A DNA stretch of 64,000 nt from Tyzzerella sp. GTDB lineage: Bacteria > Bacillota > Clostridia > Lachnospirales > Lachnospiraceae. Position numbers and translations under genes: made by a program. The stretch spans positions 1 through 64,000 of the forward strand of contig JAFUOS010000001.1 of NCBI GenBank assembly GCA_017472665.1, in the 5' to 3' direction. Numbering within the stretch: the first letter of the stretch is position 1; every line of letters starts with the position of its first letter. The notes below the pieces were generated by a model. The model saw only the letters and a list, made by a program, of their open reading frames with translations. It made no database searches and was not told where the DNA came from. This document shows positions 33,895-43,148 of this stretch, one piece after another.

Positions 33895-35199
33895 ATGAAA
33901 AAGAAAGTATTAGCATTATTACTGTCTGCAGTATGTGTAATGTCATTAGCAGTTGGATGTGGTTCAAGCTCTGACAAAGATGCAGACGCAGAAGGTTCAG
34001 TTTACTACCTGAACTTCAAACCAGAATCTGACGCAGCTTGGCAGAAGTTAGCAAAACAGTACACAGAAGAAACAGGTGTAGAAGTAAAAGTTGTTACAGC
34101 AGCTTCAGGAGAATATGAATCTACATTAACAACTGAAATGGCTAAGAGCAGTGCTCCAACATTATTCCAATGTGGTAATCAAGCAGCTCTTGATACATGG
34201 GGTGACTATTGCTTAGATTTATCTGACACAGAAGTATACAAAGAAATGACAACAGATGACTTCAACTTAAAAGGTGAAAACGGTGAAGTTTACGCAGTTG
34301 GTTACTGCTACGAAGCATACGGTCTCATTACAAACAAAGCTTTATTAAAACAAGCTGGATACGAAGTATCTGATATCAAAGATTTTGAATCACTTAAGAC
34401 AGTTGTTGAAGACATCACAGCTCGTAAAGACGAACTTGGATTCTCAGCATTTACATCAGCAGGACTTGACGGTTCATCTTCTTGGAGATTTTCTGGACAC
34501 CTTGCAAACCTGCCATTGTTCTATGAATTCCGTGATGACGGCGTAACAGAACAACCTGCAGAAGTAACAGGTGCTTACCTTGATAACTTCAAAGCTATCT
34601 GGGATTTATACATCAACAACGCTACATGCGCAGCTAATGAAATTGCAACAAAAACTGGTGACGAAGCAGAAGCTGAATTCGGACAGGGTAAAGCAGTATT
34701 CTTCCAAAACGGTACATGGGAATACTCTAATTTAGTAACAGATGAAGAAAAAGGTTTCTTAATGAATGCAGAAGATATTACAATGATTCCAATCTACTGT
34801 GGTGTTGAAGGTGAAGAAGAATCAGGTCTCAGCTGTGGTACAGAAAACTGCTGGGCAGTTAACAGCAAAGCTTCAGAAGCAGACATTAAAGCTACATTAG
34901 ATTTTATGAAATGGGTTGTAACATCTGAAGAAGGAACAACAATGATGGCTGAACAATTTGGTCCAATTCCTTTCAAATCAGCAAAAGAATCTGAAAACGT
35001 ATTCTTTACAGCAGCTAACAACTACATCGCTGATGGAAAATATGTTGTAACATGGGCATTCAACTATACTCCAAACGTAGAAGACTGGAGAGCACCTGTT
35101 GTATCAGCATTGTTACAATACTCTGCTAACGGCGGAAGCTGGGATGATGTAAAGACAGCTTATGTAAACGGCTGGGCTACACAATATAAAGCACAATAA
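33895..35199 (+). CDS. Carbohydrate ABC substrate-binding lipoprotein (MalE-like)
   Basis: 434 aa. Signal sequence and lipobox (LAVGC, lipid-anchored Cys at about residue 22), then the extracellular solute-binding family 1 fold: EETGVEVKVVTAASGEYESTLTTEMA, VYAVGYCYEAYGLITNKALLKQAGY, GKAVFFQNGTWEYSN. It precedes two permeases, a LacI regulator and malQ, so maltodextrin or another alpha-glucoside is the likely ligand (inference). Codon choice is strongly biased (TTC, AAC, AAA, GAA), typical of a highly expressed gene. Site ACGGAGGATTTC. Confidence 0.9.
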   Translation: MKKKVLALLLSAVCVMSLAVGCGSSSDKDADAEGSVYYLNFKPESDAAWQKLAKQYTEETGVEVKVVTAASGEYESTLTTEMAKSSAPTLFQCGNQAALDTWGDYCLDLSDTEVYKEMTTDDFNLKGENGEVYAVGYCYEAYGLITNKALLKQAGYEVSDIKDFESLKTVVEDITARKDELGFSAFTSAGLDGSSSWRFSGHLANLPLFYEFRDDGVTEQPAEVTGAYLDNFKAIWDLYINNATCAANEIATKTGDEAEAEFGQGKAVFFQNGTWEYSNLVTDEEKGFLMNAEDITMIPIYCGVEGEEESGLSCGTENCWAVNSKASEADIKATLDFMKWVVTSEEGTTMMAEQFGPIPFKSAKESENVFFTAANNYIADGKYVVTWAFNYTPNVEDWRAPVVSALLQYSANGGSWDDVKTAYVNGWATQYKAQ

Positions 35200-35219
35200 T
35201 TTTAACTACCAACAGGATT

Positions 35220-35243
35220 GGGGGAGGGCACATGCACTCCCCT
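35220..35243 (+). terminator. Hairpin between the binding-protein and permease genes
   Basis: GGGGAG (35221-35226) pairs with CTCCCC (35237-35242). It lacks a long T run, so it probably attenuates or stabilises the upstream message, giving more binding protein than permease. Confidence 0.5.
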
Positions 35244-35281
35244 AATTTCATATTACTAAAATAATATAAAGGATGAGTTTT

Positions 35282-36202
35282 ATGAAGAAGAAGAAAAATA
35301 AACCATCGGCAGCAGCGGTAAACGGTCATCTGGTTTCCAGACCGATTCAAAGATGGTTCCCGCTATTTATGCTGCCAACTTTCCTTGCATTCTGTATTGG
35401 ATTTATCTGGCCATTTATTCAAGGTATCTGGCTTTCGTTCTGTGAATTTACCATTCCACAGGATGCACAGTTCGTAGGATTAAAAAATTACATAAAGGCA
35501 TTTCAAGACACAGGATTCCGTTATTCGTTTGTGTATACAGCAGGCTTTGCAGTTGTATCCATCATTGCAATTAACGTACTCGCGTTTACCGTTGCATATT
35601 TGTTGACACAAAATATCAAAGGCGCTAATATTTTCCGTACGGTATTCTTTATGCCAAACTTGATTGGTGGTATCGTATTGGGTTATATTTGGTCTATGAT
35701 ATTCGATGGAATCTTGAAAAAATATGGAACATTCCTTCTCGCGGATACAAAGTATGGTTTTTGGGGATTAGTTATCCTAATGTGCTGGCAACAGATTGGT
35801 TATATGATGATCATTTACATTGCCGGCCTTCAGAGTATTCCAGAAGATATGATGGAAGCAGCAAAGATTGATGGTGCAAGTAAATGGCAGACACTTTGGA
35901 AAATTACGATTCCAAACGTGATGTCTTCTATTACGATTTGTGTATTCCTGACTTTGACAAACTCATTTAAACTGTTCGACCAGAACTTGGCGCTCACTGG
36001 CGGAGCACCGGTTGCATTCCAGTCAGATGGTTCGATGATCAATACGACAGAAATGCTGGCACTCAATATTTACAGCACATTCTATGCAGGCTCAAGCAAC
36101 CGAGGATTTGCACAGGCAAAGGCAGTTCTGTTCTTTATTTTAGTAGCGGTACTGGCTTTGGCACAACTTCGATTTACACGTGATAAGGAGGTGCAGCAAT
36201 AA
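35282..36202 (+). CDS. Sugar ABC permease, MalF-like
   Basis: 306 aa with six predicted membrane segments. The EAA loop reads EDMMEAAKIDGASKWQTLWKITIP, cut here to EAAKIDGASKWQTLWKITIP (near residues 195-215). The N-terminus is basic and cytosolic (KKKKNKPSAAAVNG). ATG 35282 is chosen because AAAGGA (35267-35272) is correctly spaced for it. An upstream in-frame ATG (35273) is too near. Overlaps the next permease gene (TAATG). Confidence 0.9.
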   Translation: MKKKKNKPSAAAVNGHLVSRPIQRWFPLFMLPTFLAFCIGFIWPFIQGIWLSFCEFTIPQDAQFVGLKNYIKAFQDTGFRYSFVYTAGFAVVSIIAINVLAFTVAYLLTQNIKGANIFRTVFFMPNLIGGIVLGYIWSMIFDGILKKYGTFLLADTKYGFWGLVILMCWQQIGYMMIIYIAGLQSIPEDMMEAAKIDGASKWQTLWKITIPNVMSSITICVFLTLTNSFKLFDQNLALTGGAPVAFQSDGSMINTTEMLALNIYSTFYAGSSNRGFAQAKAVLFFILVAVLALAQLRFTRDKEVQQ

Positions 36203-37047
36203 TGAAAGAAAAAAGAACAATTGGCAGCACACTGCTTACGGTATTTTTTAGTATTTTCAGTATCCTTTGGCTGGTCCCAATTTTTGAAGTGTTGATTAAC
36301 TCGTTTAAAGCAAATTCGTATGTTAATACGGATTCGTTCGCGCTTCCAAATTCAGAATCCTTTGTCGGATGGGCAAACTATATCAAAGGTATGACATTTG
36401 GTAACTATCCGTTTTTGAAATCAGTATTTTTCAGTGTTTTCATTACGGTTGTATCGACAGTGCTGATTCTATTGTGTACCTCAATGGCAGCATGGTATAT
36501 CGTGCGTGTAGATGATTTCTTCTCTAAGATCATGTATTATTTATGCGTATTTTCAATGATTGTACCATTCCAAATGGTAATGTTCACTTTGTCAGGTACA
36601 GCAGATAAATTAGGTTTTAATACACCATGGACCATTCCGGTTATTTATTTGGGATTCGGAGCAGGACTTGCGGTATTTATGTTCACTGGATTTATCAAGG
36701 GAATTCCACTTGAAATTGAGGAAGCAGCAGCAATCGATGGCTGTGGCGCGATTTCTACTTATTTTAAGGTGGTATTTCCAATGTTGAAATCAATCTTGAT
36801 TTCAGTAGGTGTGTTGGAAGTGATGTGGATCTGGAACGACTACCTGCTTCCATACTTAGTATTGGATCGAACAGAGTACATGACGATTCCAATTCATGTA
36901 CAATATTTGAAAGGAAGTTACGGTACGGTTGACCTTGGCGCAACTATGGCTGTAATTATGATTAGCATTATTCCAGTAATTGTTGTATACTTATTCTGTC
37001 AAAAATACATTATTAAGGGTGTTGCTGCAGGTGCAGTAAAAGGATAA
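36202..37047 (+). CDS. Sugar ABC permease, MalG-like
   Basis: 281 aa, six membrane segments, EAA loop EIEEAAAIDGCGAISTYFKV near residue 175. Family partner of the MalF-like gene, with the start overlapping its stop (ATG in TAATGA; GGAGGTGCAGCA as ribosome site). The ATPase of the importer is not encoded in the operon. In related Firmicutes one shared MsmK/MalK-type ATPase serves several such systems, so it is expected elsewhere (inference). Confidence 0.9.
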   Translation: MKEKRTIGSTLLTVFFSIFSILWLVPIFEVLINSFKANSYVNTDSFALPNSESFVGWANYIKGMTFGNYPFLKSVFFSVFITVVSTVLILLCTSMAAWYIVRVDDFFSKIMYYLCVFSMIVPFQMVMFTLSGTADKLGFNTPWTIPVIYLGFGAGLAVFMFTGFIKGIPLEIEEAAAIDGCGAISTYFKVVFPMLKSILISVGVLEVMWIWNDYLLPYLVLDRTEYMTIPIHVQYLKGSYGTVDLGATMAVIMISIIPVIVVYLFCQKYIIKGVAAGAVKG

Positions 37048-37060
37048 GGAGATACAGTCA

Positions 37061-38086
37061 ATGACGATAAAAGACATTGCAAGAGAATCTGGATATGCAG
37101 TGGGAACGGTTTCCAGGGTACTGAATAACCATCCTGATGTTTCAGAAAAAGCACGAAAGAAGATTTTGGAAGTGGTTGAAAAATACCACTTCCGTTTAAA
37201 TAACAATGCAAAGCATTTAAAACAGCAGACCAACAGTGGAGTTGCCATTATTGTAAAAGGAAATCGAAATATGCTTTTTGCGAGCATGGTGGAATCCTTA
37301 CAACGGCAGGTGAAAGAGAAGGATTATGCGTGTCTGCTTTACTATATTGGTGAAGATGACCATGAAGTGGAACAGGCTCTGCAGGTGTGCCGGGAGAGGC
37401 AGCCACTTGGAATTCTTTTTTTGGGAAGTAACCTGGAGAATTTTAGGGAACGATTTGCTGAAGTGGATATTCCTTGTGTGCTGGTAACGAACTGCGCGGA
37501 GACATTGAATTTTCCAAATCTTTCGAGTGTTAGCATCGATGATACAGCTGCGGCTGAAACGGCGATTGAACATCTTGTTTCGCTTGGACATCAGAGAATC
37601 GGGATTCTTGGCGGTGAGATGAAGGGACGTAGAAGATCAAACCCGGCAAGATCGAGGTATGAAGGGTGCGTGAATGCATTTCAGAAAATGCAGATTCCTT
37701 TTGAAGCGCAAGTCCAGTTTGAGGGAACACAGTTTACAATGGAAGGCGGCTACCATGCAATGGAACGATTGATGGATAAGATGCCGAATCTTACGGCTGT
37801 GTTTGCCATGGCAGACGTTATGGCGCTTGGTGCAATTCGGGCTGTGAAGGATAGAGGACTTCGGGTGCCGGAGGATGTGTCGATTATCGGATTTGACGGA
37901 ATTGAAATGGGACAGTATCTTGTTCCTAAATTGACAACGATACAGCAACCAGGGGATGAGATTGCGAGCCGTTGTGTGGATATTTTGCTGCAGTGTATTT
38001 GTGAGCATAAGACGGCGGTAAATGAGCGGATTTCGTATACGCTGGTTGATGGGGAAAGCACGATGGAGTTGAAAACTTACAGATAA
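37061..38086 (+). CDS. LacI-family repressor
   Basis: 341 aa. N-terminal helix-turn-helix TIKDIARESGYAVGTVSRVL (residues 2-21) with the hinge NNNAKHLKQQ, then a periplasmic-binding-like domain (GVAIIVKGNRNMLFASMVES, ...VPEDVSIIGFDGIEMGQYL). It sits in the operon it most likely controls. The palindromes GAAACGTTTC at 33790 and 33856 fit this family's operators. Ribosome site AAGGAGATACAGTCA. Confidence 0.9.
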   Translation: MTIKDIARESGYAVGTVSRVLNNHPDVSEKARKKILEVVEKYHFRLNNNAKHLKQQTNSGVAIIVKGNRNMLFASMVESLQRQVKEKDYACLLYYIGEDDHEVEQALQVCRERQPLGILFLGSNLENFRERFAEVDIPCVLVTNCAETLNFPNLSSVSIDDTAAAETAIEHLVSLGHQRIGILGGEMKGRRRSNPARSRYEGCVNAFQKMQIPFEAQVQFEGTQFTMEGGYHAMERLMDKMPNLTAVFAMADVMALGAIRAVKDRGLRVPEDVSIIGFDGIEMGQYLVPKLTTIQQPGDEIASRCVDILLQCICEHKTAVNERISYTLVDGESTMELKTYR

Positions 38087-38114
38087 AAAATTACGGATAG
38101 GGGCGTGACTTGTT

Positions 38115-39599
38115 TTGAGAAAAAGTGGAGTTTTAATGCATCTCTCTTCACTTCCATCACCATATGGAATTGGAACGATGGGAGAAGAGGCTAGAAAATT
38201 TGTAGATTTTTTGCAGGCAAGTGGCCAGTCTTGCTGGCAACTGTTGCCAGTGTGTCCGACCAGCTATGGGGATTCTCCATATCAATCATATTCGACTTTT
38301 GCGGGTAATCCATATTTTATCGATCTGGATTATCTGGAAGAGATGGGTTTGTTGGAAAAATCGGACTATGAAACGATTGACTGGGAAAGTACACCGGATA
38401 AGGTAAACTATGGTGCGCTTTATCAGAAGCGGTATCCGGTACTTCGCAAGGCGGTCGAACGGTTTGTGCAAAATCCGACCGAGGATTTTGAGGGATTTTG
38501 CAGTGAGAACGCCGCATGGCTCTCTGACTTCGCGCTGTTTATGGCGCTGAAGGATGTGCACGGAGGTGCACCTTGGAGCGAGTGGAAGGCGCCGCTTCGC
38601 AACCGCGACGCGGGGGCGCTTGCGGAGGCTGAGAGCGAGCAGAAAGATAACATTCTTTTCTGGAAAGTATTACAATATTTATTCTTTAAACAATGGGCAG
38701 AATTGAAGGCCTATGCGAATGAGAGAGGCATCTCTATTATCGGAGATTTGCCGATTTACGTATCGCTGGACAGCGTGGATGCGTGGGCGCATCCGGAACT
38801 GTTCCAGTTGGATGAAAACAAGGTTCCAAAAGAGGTGGCCGGATGTCCGCCGGATGGATTTTCGGCAGACGGACAACTCTGGGGGAATCCGTTATATGAC
38901 TGGGATTACATGGAGGAGAATCACTTTACGTGGTGGGTTCAGAGAATCGAGTATCTTTGCAAGGTGTATGATACCTTGCGTATCGACCATTTCCGTGCGT
39001 TTGATTCTTATTATGCGATTCCGTATGGCGATACAACAGCGAAAAACGGGCGCTGGAAACAGGGACCGGGCATGAAGCTGTTTAATGAAGTGGAACGAGC
39101 CATCGGAAGGCAGCCAATTATTGCGGAGGACTTGGGATATTTGACGGATTCGGTGCGCAGGCTCCTCAAAGATAGTGGGTTCCCGGGAATGAAGGTGTTG
39201 GAATTCGCGTTCGATAGTCGCGATTCCAGCGGCAATGAATATCTGCCGCACAACTACATTCCAAATTGTGTGGCTTATGCGGGGACGCATGATAACGATA
39301 CCATCCTTGGATGGTTCGGGGATGCGGATCCGGAGGATACAGCGTACTGCAAGGAGTATCTGGACATTTCGGAAGGCGAGGAATTGCACTGGAGCATGAT
39401 GTCTTCGCTTTGGAGAAGCGTGGCGGAGCTCACGATTGTGCAGGCACAGGATTTGCTGGGCCTGGGAAGCGAGGCGCGGATGAACGCGCCGTCGACGGTC
39501 GGAAGTAACTGGTGCTGGAGAGCGGTACCGGGAGCGTTTACGGATGAGCTCGCGGAGAAGCTGAGACGGAAGATGAGGATTTACGGACGACTGGCGTAA
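38115..39599 (+). CDS. malQ: 4-alpha-glucanotransferase (MalQ, GH77), second copy
   Basis: 494 aa, beginning GVLMHLSSLPSPYGIGTMG with LRIDHFRAFDSYY (nucleophile region), IIAEDLGYLT and GTHDNDTILGWF. Length and motifs are those of GH77, about as long as the copy at 14.6 kb. It lies in the maltodextrin operon, 28 bases after the LacI gene, with a TTG start at 38115 and ATAGGGGCG upstream. The last third uses more GC-rich codons than the operon's first genes. Confidence 0.93.
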   Translation: MRKSGVLMHLSSLPSPYGIGTMGEEARKFVDFLQASGQSCWQLLPVCPTSYGDSPYQSYSTFAGNPYFIDLDYLEEMGLLEKSDYETIDWESTPDKVNYGALYQKRYPVLRKAVERFVQNPTEDFEGFCSENAAWLSDFALFMALKDVHGGAPWSEWKAPLRNRDAGALAEAESEQKDNILFWKVLQYLFFKQWAELKAYANERGISIIGDLPIYVSLDSVDAWAHPELFQLDENKVPKEVAGCPPDGFSADGQLWGNPLYDWDYMEENHFTWWVQRIEYLCKVYDTLRIDHFRAFDSYYAIPYGDTTAKNGRWKQGPGMKLFNEVERAIGRQPIIAEDLGYLTDSVRRLLKDSGFPGMKVLEFAFDSRDSSGNEYLPHNYIPNCVAYAGTHDNDTILGWFGDADPEDTAYCKEYLDISEGEELHWSMMSSLWRSVAELTIVQAQDLLGLGSEARMNAPSTVGSNWCWRAVPGAFTDELAEKLRRKMRIYGRLA

Positions 39600-39616
39600 A
39601 AAACAAAAAAATATGG

Positions 39617-39655
39617 CCCCTTTGTTGATTTTTGTCGGCGAAGGGGTTATTATAT
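39617..39655 (+). terminator. Terminator after the maltodextrin operon
   Basis: CCCCTTTG (39617-39624) pairs with CGAAGGGG (39639-39646), followed by a TTATTATATTTC run. Confidence 0.7.
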
Positions 39656-39808
39656 TTCTATTCTTTTTTTTACGGATAGGCATAAAAAGCAGAAAAGACG
39701 AGTTTTTCGTATGGGATTATTATTATACAGAAGCATGTTGTCTGAAGCTCAGTGCATGAAAAAAGAATTTATGGAAATAACAAGAAAAAACATCTAGGGG
39801 GAATTTTT

Positions 39809-41353
39809 GTGAAAAACGAAAAAGTCATCGTGCTTGATTTTGGCGGGCAATACAATCAGCTGATAGCAAGACGTGTCAGAGAATGCAATGTATATTGCGA
39901 AATTTATTCCTATAAAAAAAGCATAGAAGAAATCAAAGCAATGAATCCAAAAGGAATCATCCTGACAGGAGGACCAAACAGCGCATACGAGCCAGACTCA
40001 CCAACATGCGATGTGGAACTCTTTAACCTTGGAATTCCTGTGCTTGGAATTTGCTATGGTTCACAGCTCATGATGCATTTACTCGGCGGAACAGTCGGCA
40101 GGGCACCAGTACGTGAATATGGAAAAATCGAAGTAAATGTAGATATCACTTCAAAATTATTCACTGGCGTATCCGAGAAAACAATTTGCTGGATGAGTCA
40201 CAACGATTATATTTCAGCAGCAGCACCAGATTTCAAAATCACTGCATATACAAATGACTGCCCAGTAGCGGCGATGGAAAATGAAGAAAAAGGACTTTAC
40301 GCAGTACAGTTCCATCCAGAGGTACTTCATACACAAGAAGGAACCAAGATGTTGTCAAACTTCGTGTATAATATCTGCGGTTGCGCAGGTGATTGGAGAA
40401 TGGATTCTTTTGTAGAATCATCGATTCAGGCGATTCGTGAAAAAGTCGGAGACGGAAAAGTACTCTGCGCGTTATCAGGCGGGGTGGATTCTTCTGTGGC
40501 AGCGGTTATGCTTTCAAAAGCAGTCGGAAATCAGCTTACATGCGTATTTGTAGATCATGGACTCCTTCGTAAAAATGAAGGTGACGAAGTAGAAGCAATT
40601 TTCGGACCAGAAGGAAATTATGATTTGAACTTTATCCGTGTAAATGCACAGGAAAGATTTTATAGCAAGTTGAAAGGCGTAGAAGAGCCAGAAGCAAAAC
40701 GTAAAATTATCGGTGAAGAATTCATCCGTGTATTTGAAGAAGAAGCAAACAAAATCGGAGCAGTGGATTTCCTTGTACAAGGAACAATTTACCCAGACGT
40801 TGTAGAAAGTGGACTTGGCGGAGAATCTGCAGTTATCAAATCACACCACAATGTAGGAGGGCTTCCATCAGTTGTAAGCTTCAAAGAAATTATCGAACCA
40901 CTTCGTGACCTGTTTAAAGACGAAGTAAGAAAAGTAGGTTTGGAACTTGGAATTCCGGAATATCTTGTGTTTAGACAACCATTCCCAGGACCAGGTCTTG
41001 GAGTGCGTATTATCGGTGAAGTTACAGATGAGAAAGTTAAGATTGTGCAGGATGCAGACTATATTTACCGCGAAGAACTTGAAAAAGCAGGGTTGAATAA
41101 GAGCATTGGTCAGTATTTTGCGGCACTTACTAATATGCGTTCGGTTGGTTGTATGGGTGATGAGAGGACATACGATTATGCGGTGGCACTTCGTGCGGTG
41201 AATACGATTGATTTCATGACGGCTGAGTCGGCGGAACTTCCTTGGGATGTGCTTGGAAGGGTGATGAATCGGATTGTGAATGAGGTCGATCATGTGAATA
41301 GGGTGCTCTATGATATTACGAGTAAGCCGCCTGGAACGATAGAGTTTGAGTAG
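39809..41353 (+). CDS. guaA: GMP synthase (glutamine-hydrolysing)
   Basis: 514 aa. N-terminal glutamine amidotransferase ([15 protein letters not shown] holds the catalytic Cys; [13 protein letters not shown] the His/Glu). Next is the PP-loop [14 protein letters not shown] (about residues 220-233), and a C-terminal dimerisation domain ending KPPGTIEFE. Converts XMP to GMP. The start is GTG 39809 after AGGGGGAATTTTT. The frame stays open further upstream, but without a ribosome site. I looked for a purine riboswitch upstream and saw none. Confidence 0.96.
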   Translation: MKNEKVIVLDFGGQYNQLIARRVRECNVYCEIYSYKKSIEEIKAMNPKGIILTGGPNSAYEPDSPTCDVELFNLGIPVLGICYGSQLMMHLLGGTVGRAPVREYGKIEVNVDITSKLFTGVSEKTICWMSHNDYISAAAPDFKITAYTNDCPVAAMENEEKGLYAVQFHPEVLHTQEGTKMLSNFVYNICGCAGDWRMDSFVESSIQAIREKVGDGKVLCALSGGVDSSVAAVMLSKAVGNQLTCVFVDHGLLRKNEGDEVEAIFGPEGNYDLNFIRVNAQERFYSKLKGVEEPEAKRKIIGEEFIRVFEEEANKIGAVDFLVQGTIYPDVVESGLGGESAVIKSHHNVGGLPSVVSFKEIIEPLRDLFKDEVRKVGLELGIPEYLVFRQPFPGPGLGVRIIGEVTDEKVKIVQDADYIYREELEKAGLNKSIGQYFAALTNMRSVGCMGDERTYDYAVALRAVNTIDFMTAESAELPWDVLGRVMNRIVNEVDHVNRVLYDITSKPPGTIEFE

Positions 41354-41392
41354 AATTAAGTGGCTTACAAGTTACTAATATACAACAATGAA

Positions 41393-41426
41393 ACGATTGG
41401 AGAGTTATGACTCCAATCGTTTTTCT
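41393..41426 (+). terminator. Terminator after guaA
   Basis: ACGATTGGAG (41393-41402) pairs with CTCCAATCGT (41411-41420), followed by a T-rich run. Confidence 0.85.
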
Positions 41427-41510
41427 TTGAAAAAAAGCAAATTGCGTCAGTTTTTGCCAAGTTATGTGTCTAATATATATAAGACAATATAATTACGCAG
41501 AGGTGACAAA

Positions 41511-42284
41511 ATGAAGAAAAGATTTTCAAAGAAATTTACGTATGGTCTAATTGCAATTTTCCTGATTATTCTGGGAATGGGATGTGTTAAGGAAGATGAG
41601 TCGCAAACAGCAACGTCCCCAAATCAAAACGTAGATACAACAGCTCCGGTTATCGAATGCACGCAAGAAGCATTCTCATTGGCAGAGACTGCTGAAAAAG
41701 GGGATTACGCTGTAAGTTTGACTGCCCATGATGAAATTGATGGTGACTTAACTGAAAAGATTACAGTTGACGACTCAGAAGTGCAGTATGGCATAGTAGG
41801 AACGTACACAATTAAGGCAAGTGTATCTGACAGTAGTGGAAATAAATGCGAAAAAATCTTTGATGTCAATATTAAAGATACCACAGCACCAACGTTATCA
41901 TTTACAACGATGACATTCACTTTGACCGAGGGTGATGGAGCTCCGAATTACGCAGGAGTTGTAACAGCAAATGATAGTGTGGATGGAAACATAACGGGAG
42001 CGGTAGTGATTGATGATTCGAGTGTCAATTATAATTCCGCAGGGACTTATGAAGTTACCTACACGATAACCGATAATAGTGGCAATTCGGCCACCCAAAA
42101 AGTAACGGTAACAATAAAAGAGAAAGTCAGTACTTCAAGCGCAAGCACTAGCAGTGTACAAGTAATGATTACAAAGACAGGAGAATGTTATCATACACAT
42201 AAATGTGGAAATGGCACTTATTTTTGGGTAAGCTTTGATGAGGCAAAAAGTCGTGGTTTGCGTCCTTGCCAAAAATGTTATTAG
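41511..42284 (+). CDS. Lipoprotein with two DUF5011/Ig-like domains and a zinc-binding end
   Basis: 257 aa. Signal peptide and lipobox (LGMGC, lipid-anchored Cys at residue 25). Two tandem DUF5011-type Ig-like domains: DTTAPVIECTQEAFSLAE ... GTYTIKASVSDSSGNKCEK and DTTAPTLSFTTMTFTLTE ... GTYEVTYTITDNSGNSAT. A Ser-rich linker leads to CYHTHKCGN ... GLRPCQKCY. That end resembles the Ada-type metal-binding motif (Tyr-His, Cys, then Pro-Cys-x-x-Cys) found at the end of some secreted nucleases and surface proteins. Surface-exposed, function unknown. Confidence 0.8.
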   Translation: MKKRFSKKFTYGLIAIFLIILGMGCVKEDESQTATSPNQNVDTTAPVIECTQEAFSLAETAEKGDYAVSLTAHDEIDGDLTEKITVDDSEVQYGIVGTYTIKASVSDSSGNKCEKIFDVNIKDTTAPTLSFTTMTFTLTEGDGAPNYAGVVTANDSVDGNITGAVVIDDSSVNYNSAGTYEVTYTITDNSGNSATQKVTVTIKEKVSTSSASTSSVQVMITKTGECYHTHKCGNGTYFWVSFDEAKSRGLRPCQKCY

Positions 42285-42330
42285 ATAAAATATTTTAATT
42301 TTATATAATATGGTGTCTGCATGAAATTTA

Positions 42331-42371
42331 AGAAGCCTATGAACAATATTTAGATTCATAGGCTTCTTTTA
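42331..42371 (+). terminator. Terminator after the DUF5011 lipoprotein gene
   Basis: AGAAGCCTATGA (42331-42342) pairs with TCATAGGCTTCT (42356-42367), followed by a short T run. Confidence 0.85.
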
Positions 42372-42563
42372 TTGGAGCGGAAGAGATAGTAAAATAAGGA
42401 AAAGAACCCCGTGAAAATATTTTTCATTAATTTGGTGTCTAGAAGTCTCATGTAACATAAAGTATAATATTATGTATACTGCTCGTGCTTTATGGATAAG
42501 TATGACATAGATGAATTTGGGTGTTAGCAGTAAAATGTTTCATATGGGAGAAATGTTAGAAGT

Positions 42564-43088
42564 ATGTATCTAGTATCTATTTATTTCAATGAGAAAACGA
42601 ATAAACGAATTCAACAATATATAAACAAGGTAGCAGAACACACCGGAAATCAATATATGATTGAAGAAAAAGTTCCGCCGCATATAACGATATCTGCATT
42701 TGAAACAACGCAAGAAGAGGAAGCAATTCTAAAACTGGAAGAAGTGGTAAAAAAGTTGAAATGTGGAAAACTTACTTTGGCGTCGGTTGGACAATTCTTC
42801 CCATATGTGATGTATGTTACGCCTGTACTGAATGAGTATCTGCACGAAATGGCTGTGATGGTGGGTGCAGCACTTTCACAAATGGACAAAGTCAAAATCA
42901 GCCCATACTATCAACCATTCCAATGGCTTCCACATGTCACAATCGGCAAGAAGTTGACAAAAGAAGAAATGCAGATTGCATTTGAAATAATACAAAATAG
43001 TTTTGGAGCGTTTGAGGGAGAAGTCGTAAAGATAGGACTTGCGAAGCCCAATCCACATCGGGATATTGTGAGTTGGGAGTTGGAATAA
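42564..43088 (+). CDS. 2'-5' RNA ligase / phosphoesterase-like protein (2H family)
   Basis: 174 aa. The two HxT motifs that define the 2H phosphoesterase fold are present: PPHITISAF (about residue 38-46) and LPHVTIG (about 120-126). Such proteins act on 2'-3' cyclic phosphates or 2'-5' linkages in RNA, or on nucleotides. Substrate here is unknown. No signal peptide. The nearby sigma-factor gene starts 60 bases downstream in the same direction. Confidence 0.85.
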   Translation: MYLVSIYFNEKTNKRIQQYINKVAEHTGNQYMIEEKVPPHITISAFETTQEEEAILKLEEVVKKLKCGKLTLASVGQFFPYVMYVTPVLNEYLHEMAVMVGAALSQMDKVKISPYYQPFQWLPHVTIGKKLTKEEMQIAFEIIQNSFGAFEGEVVKIGLAKPNPHRDIVSWELE

Positions 43089-43148
43089 ATATTGTGACAT
43101 GTAACGAACTGTATGGGCTCAATTATTATACTAAAAGGGGAATTCACA

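Noticed and set aside
39600-39808. Purine riboswitch before guaA
   Set aside because: I looked for the conserved loops and stems of the guanine/purine riboswitch and saw none.
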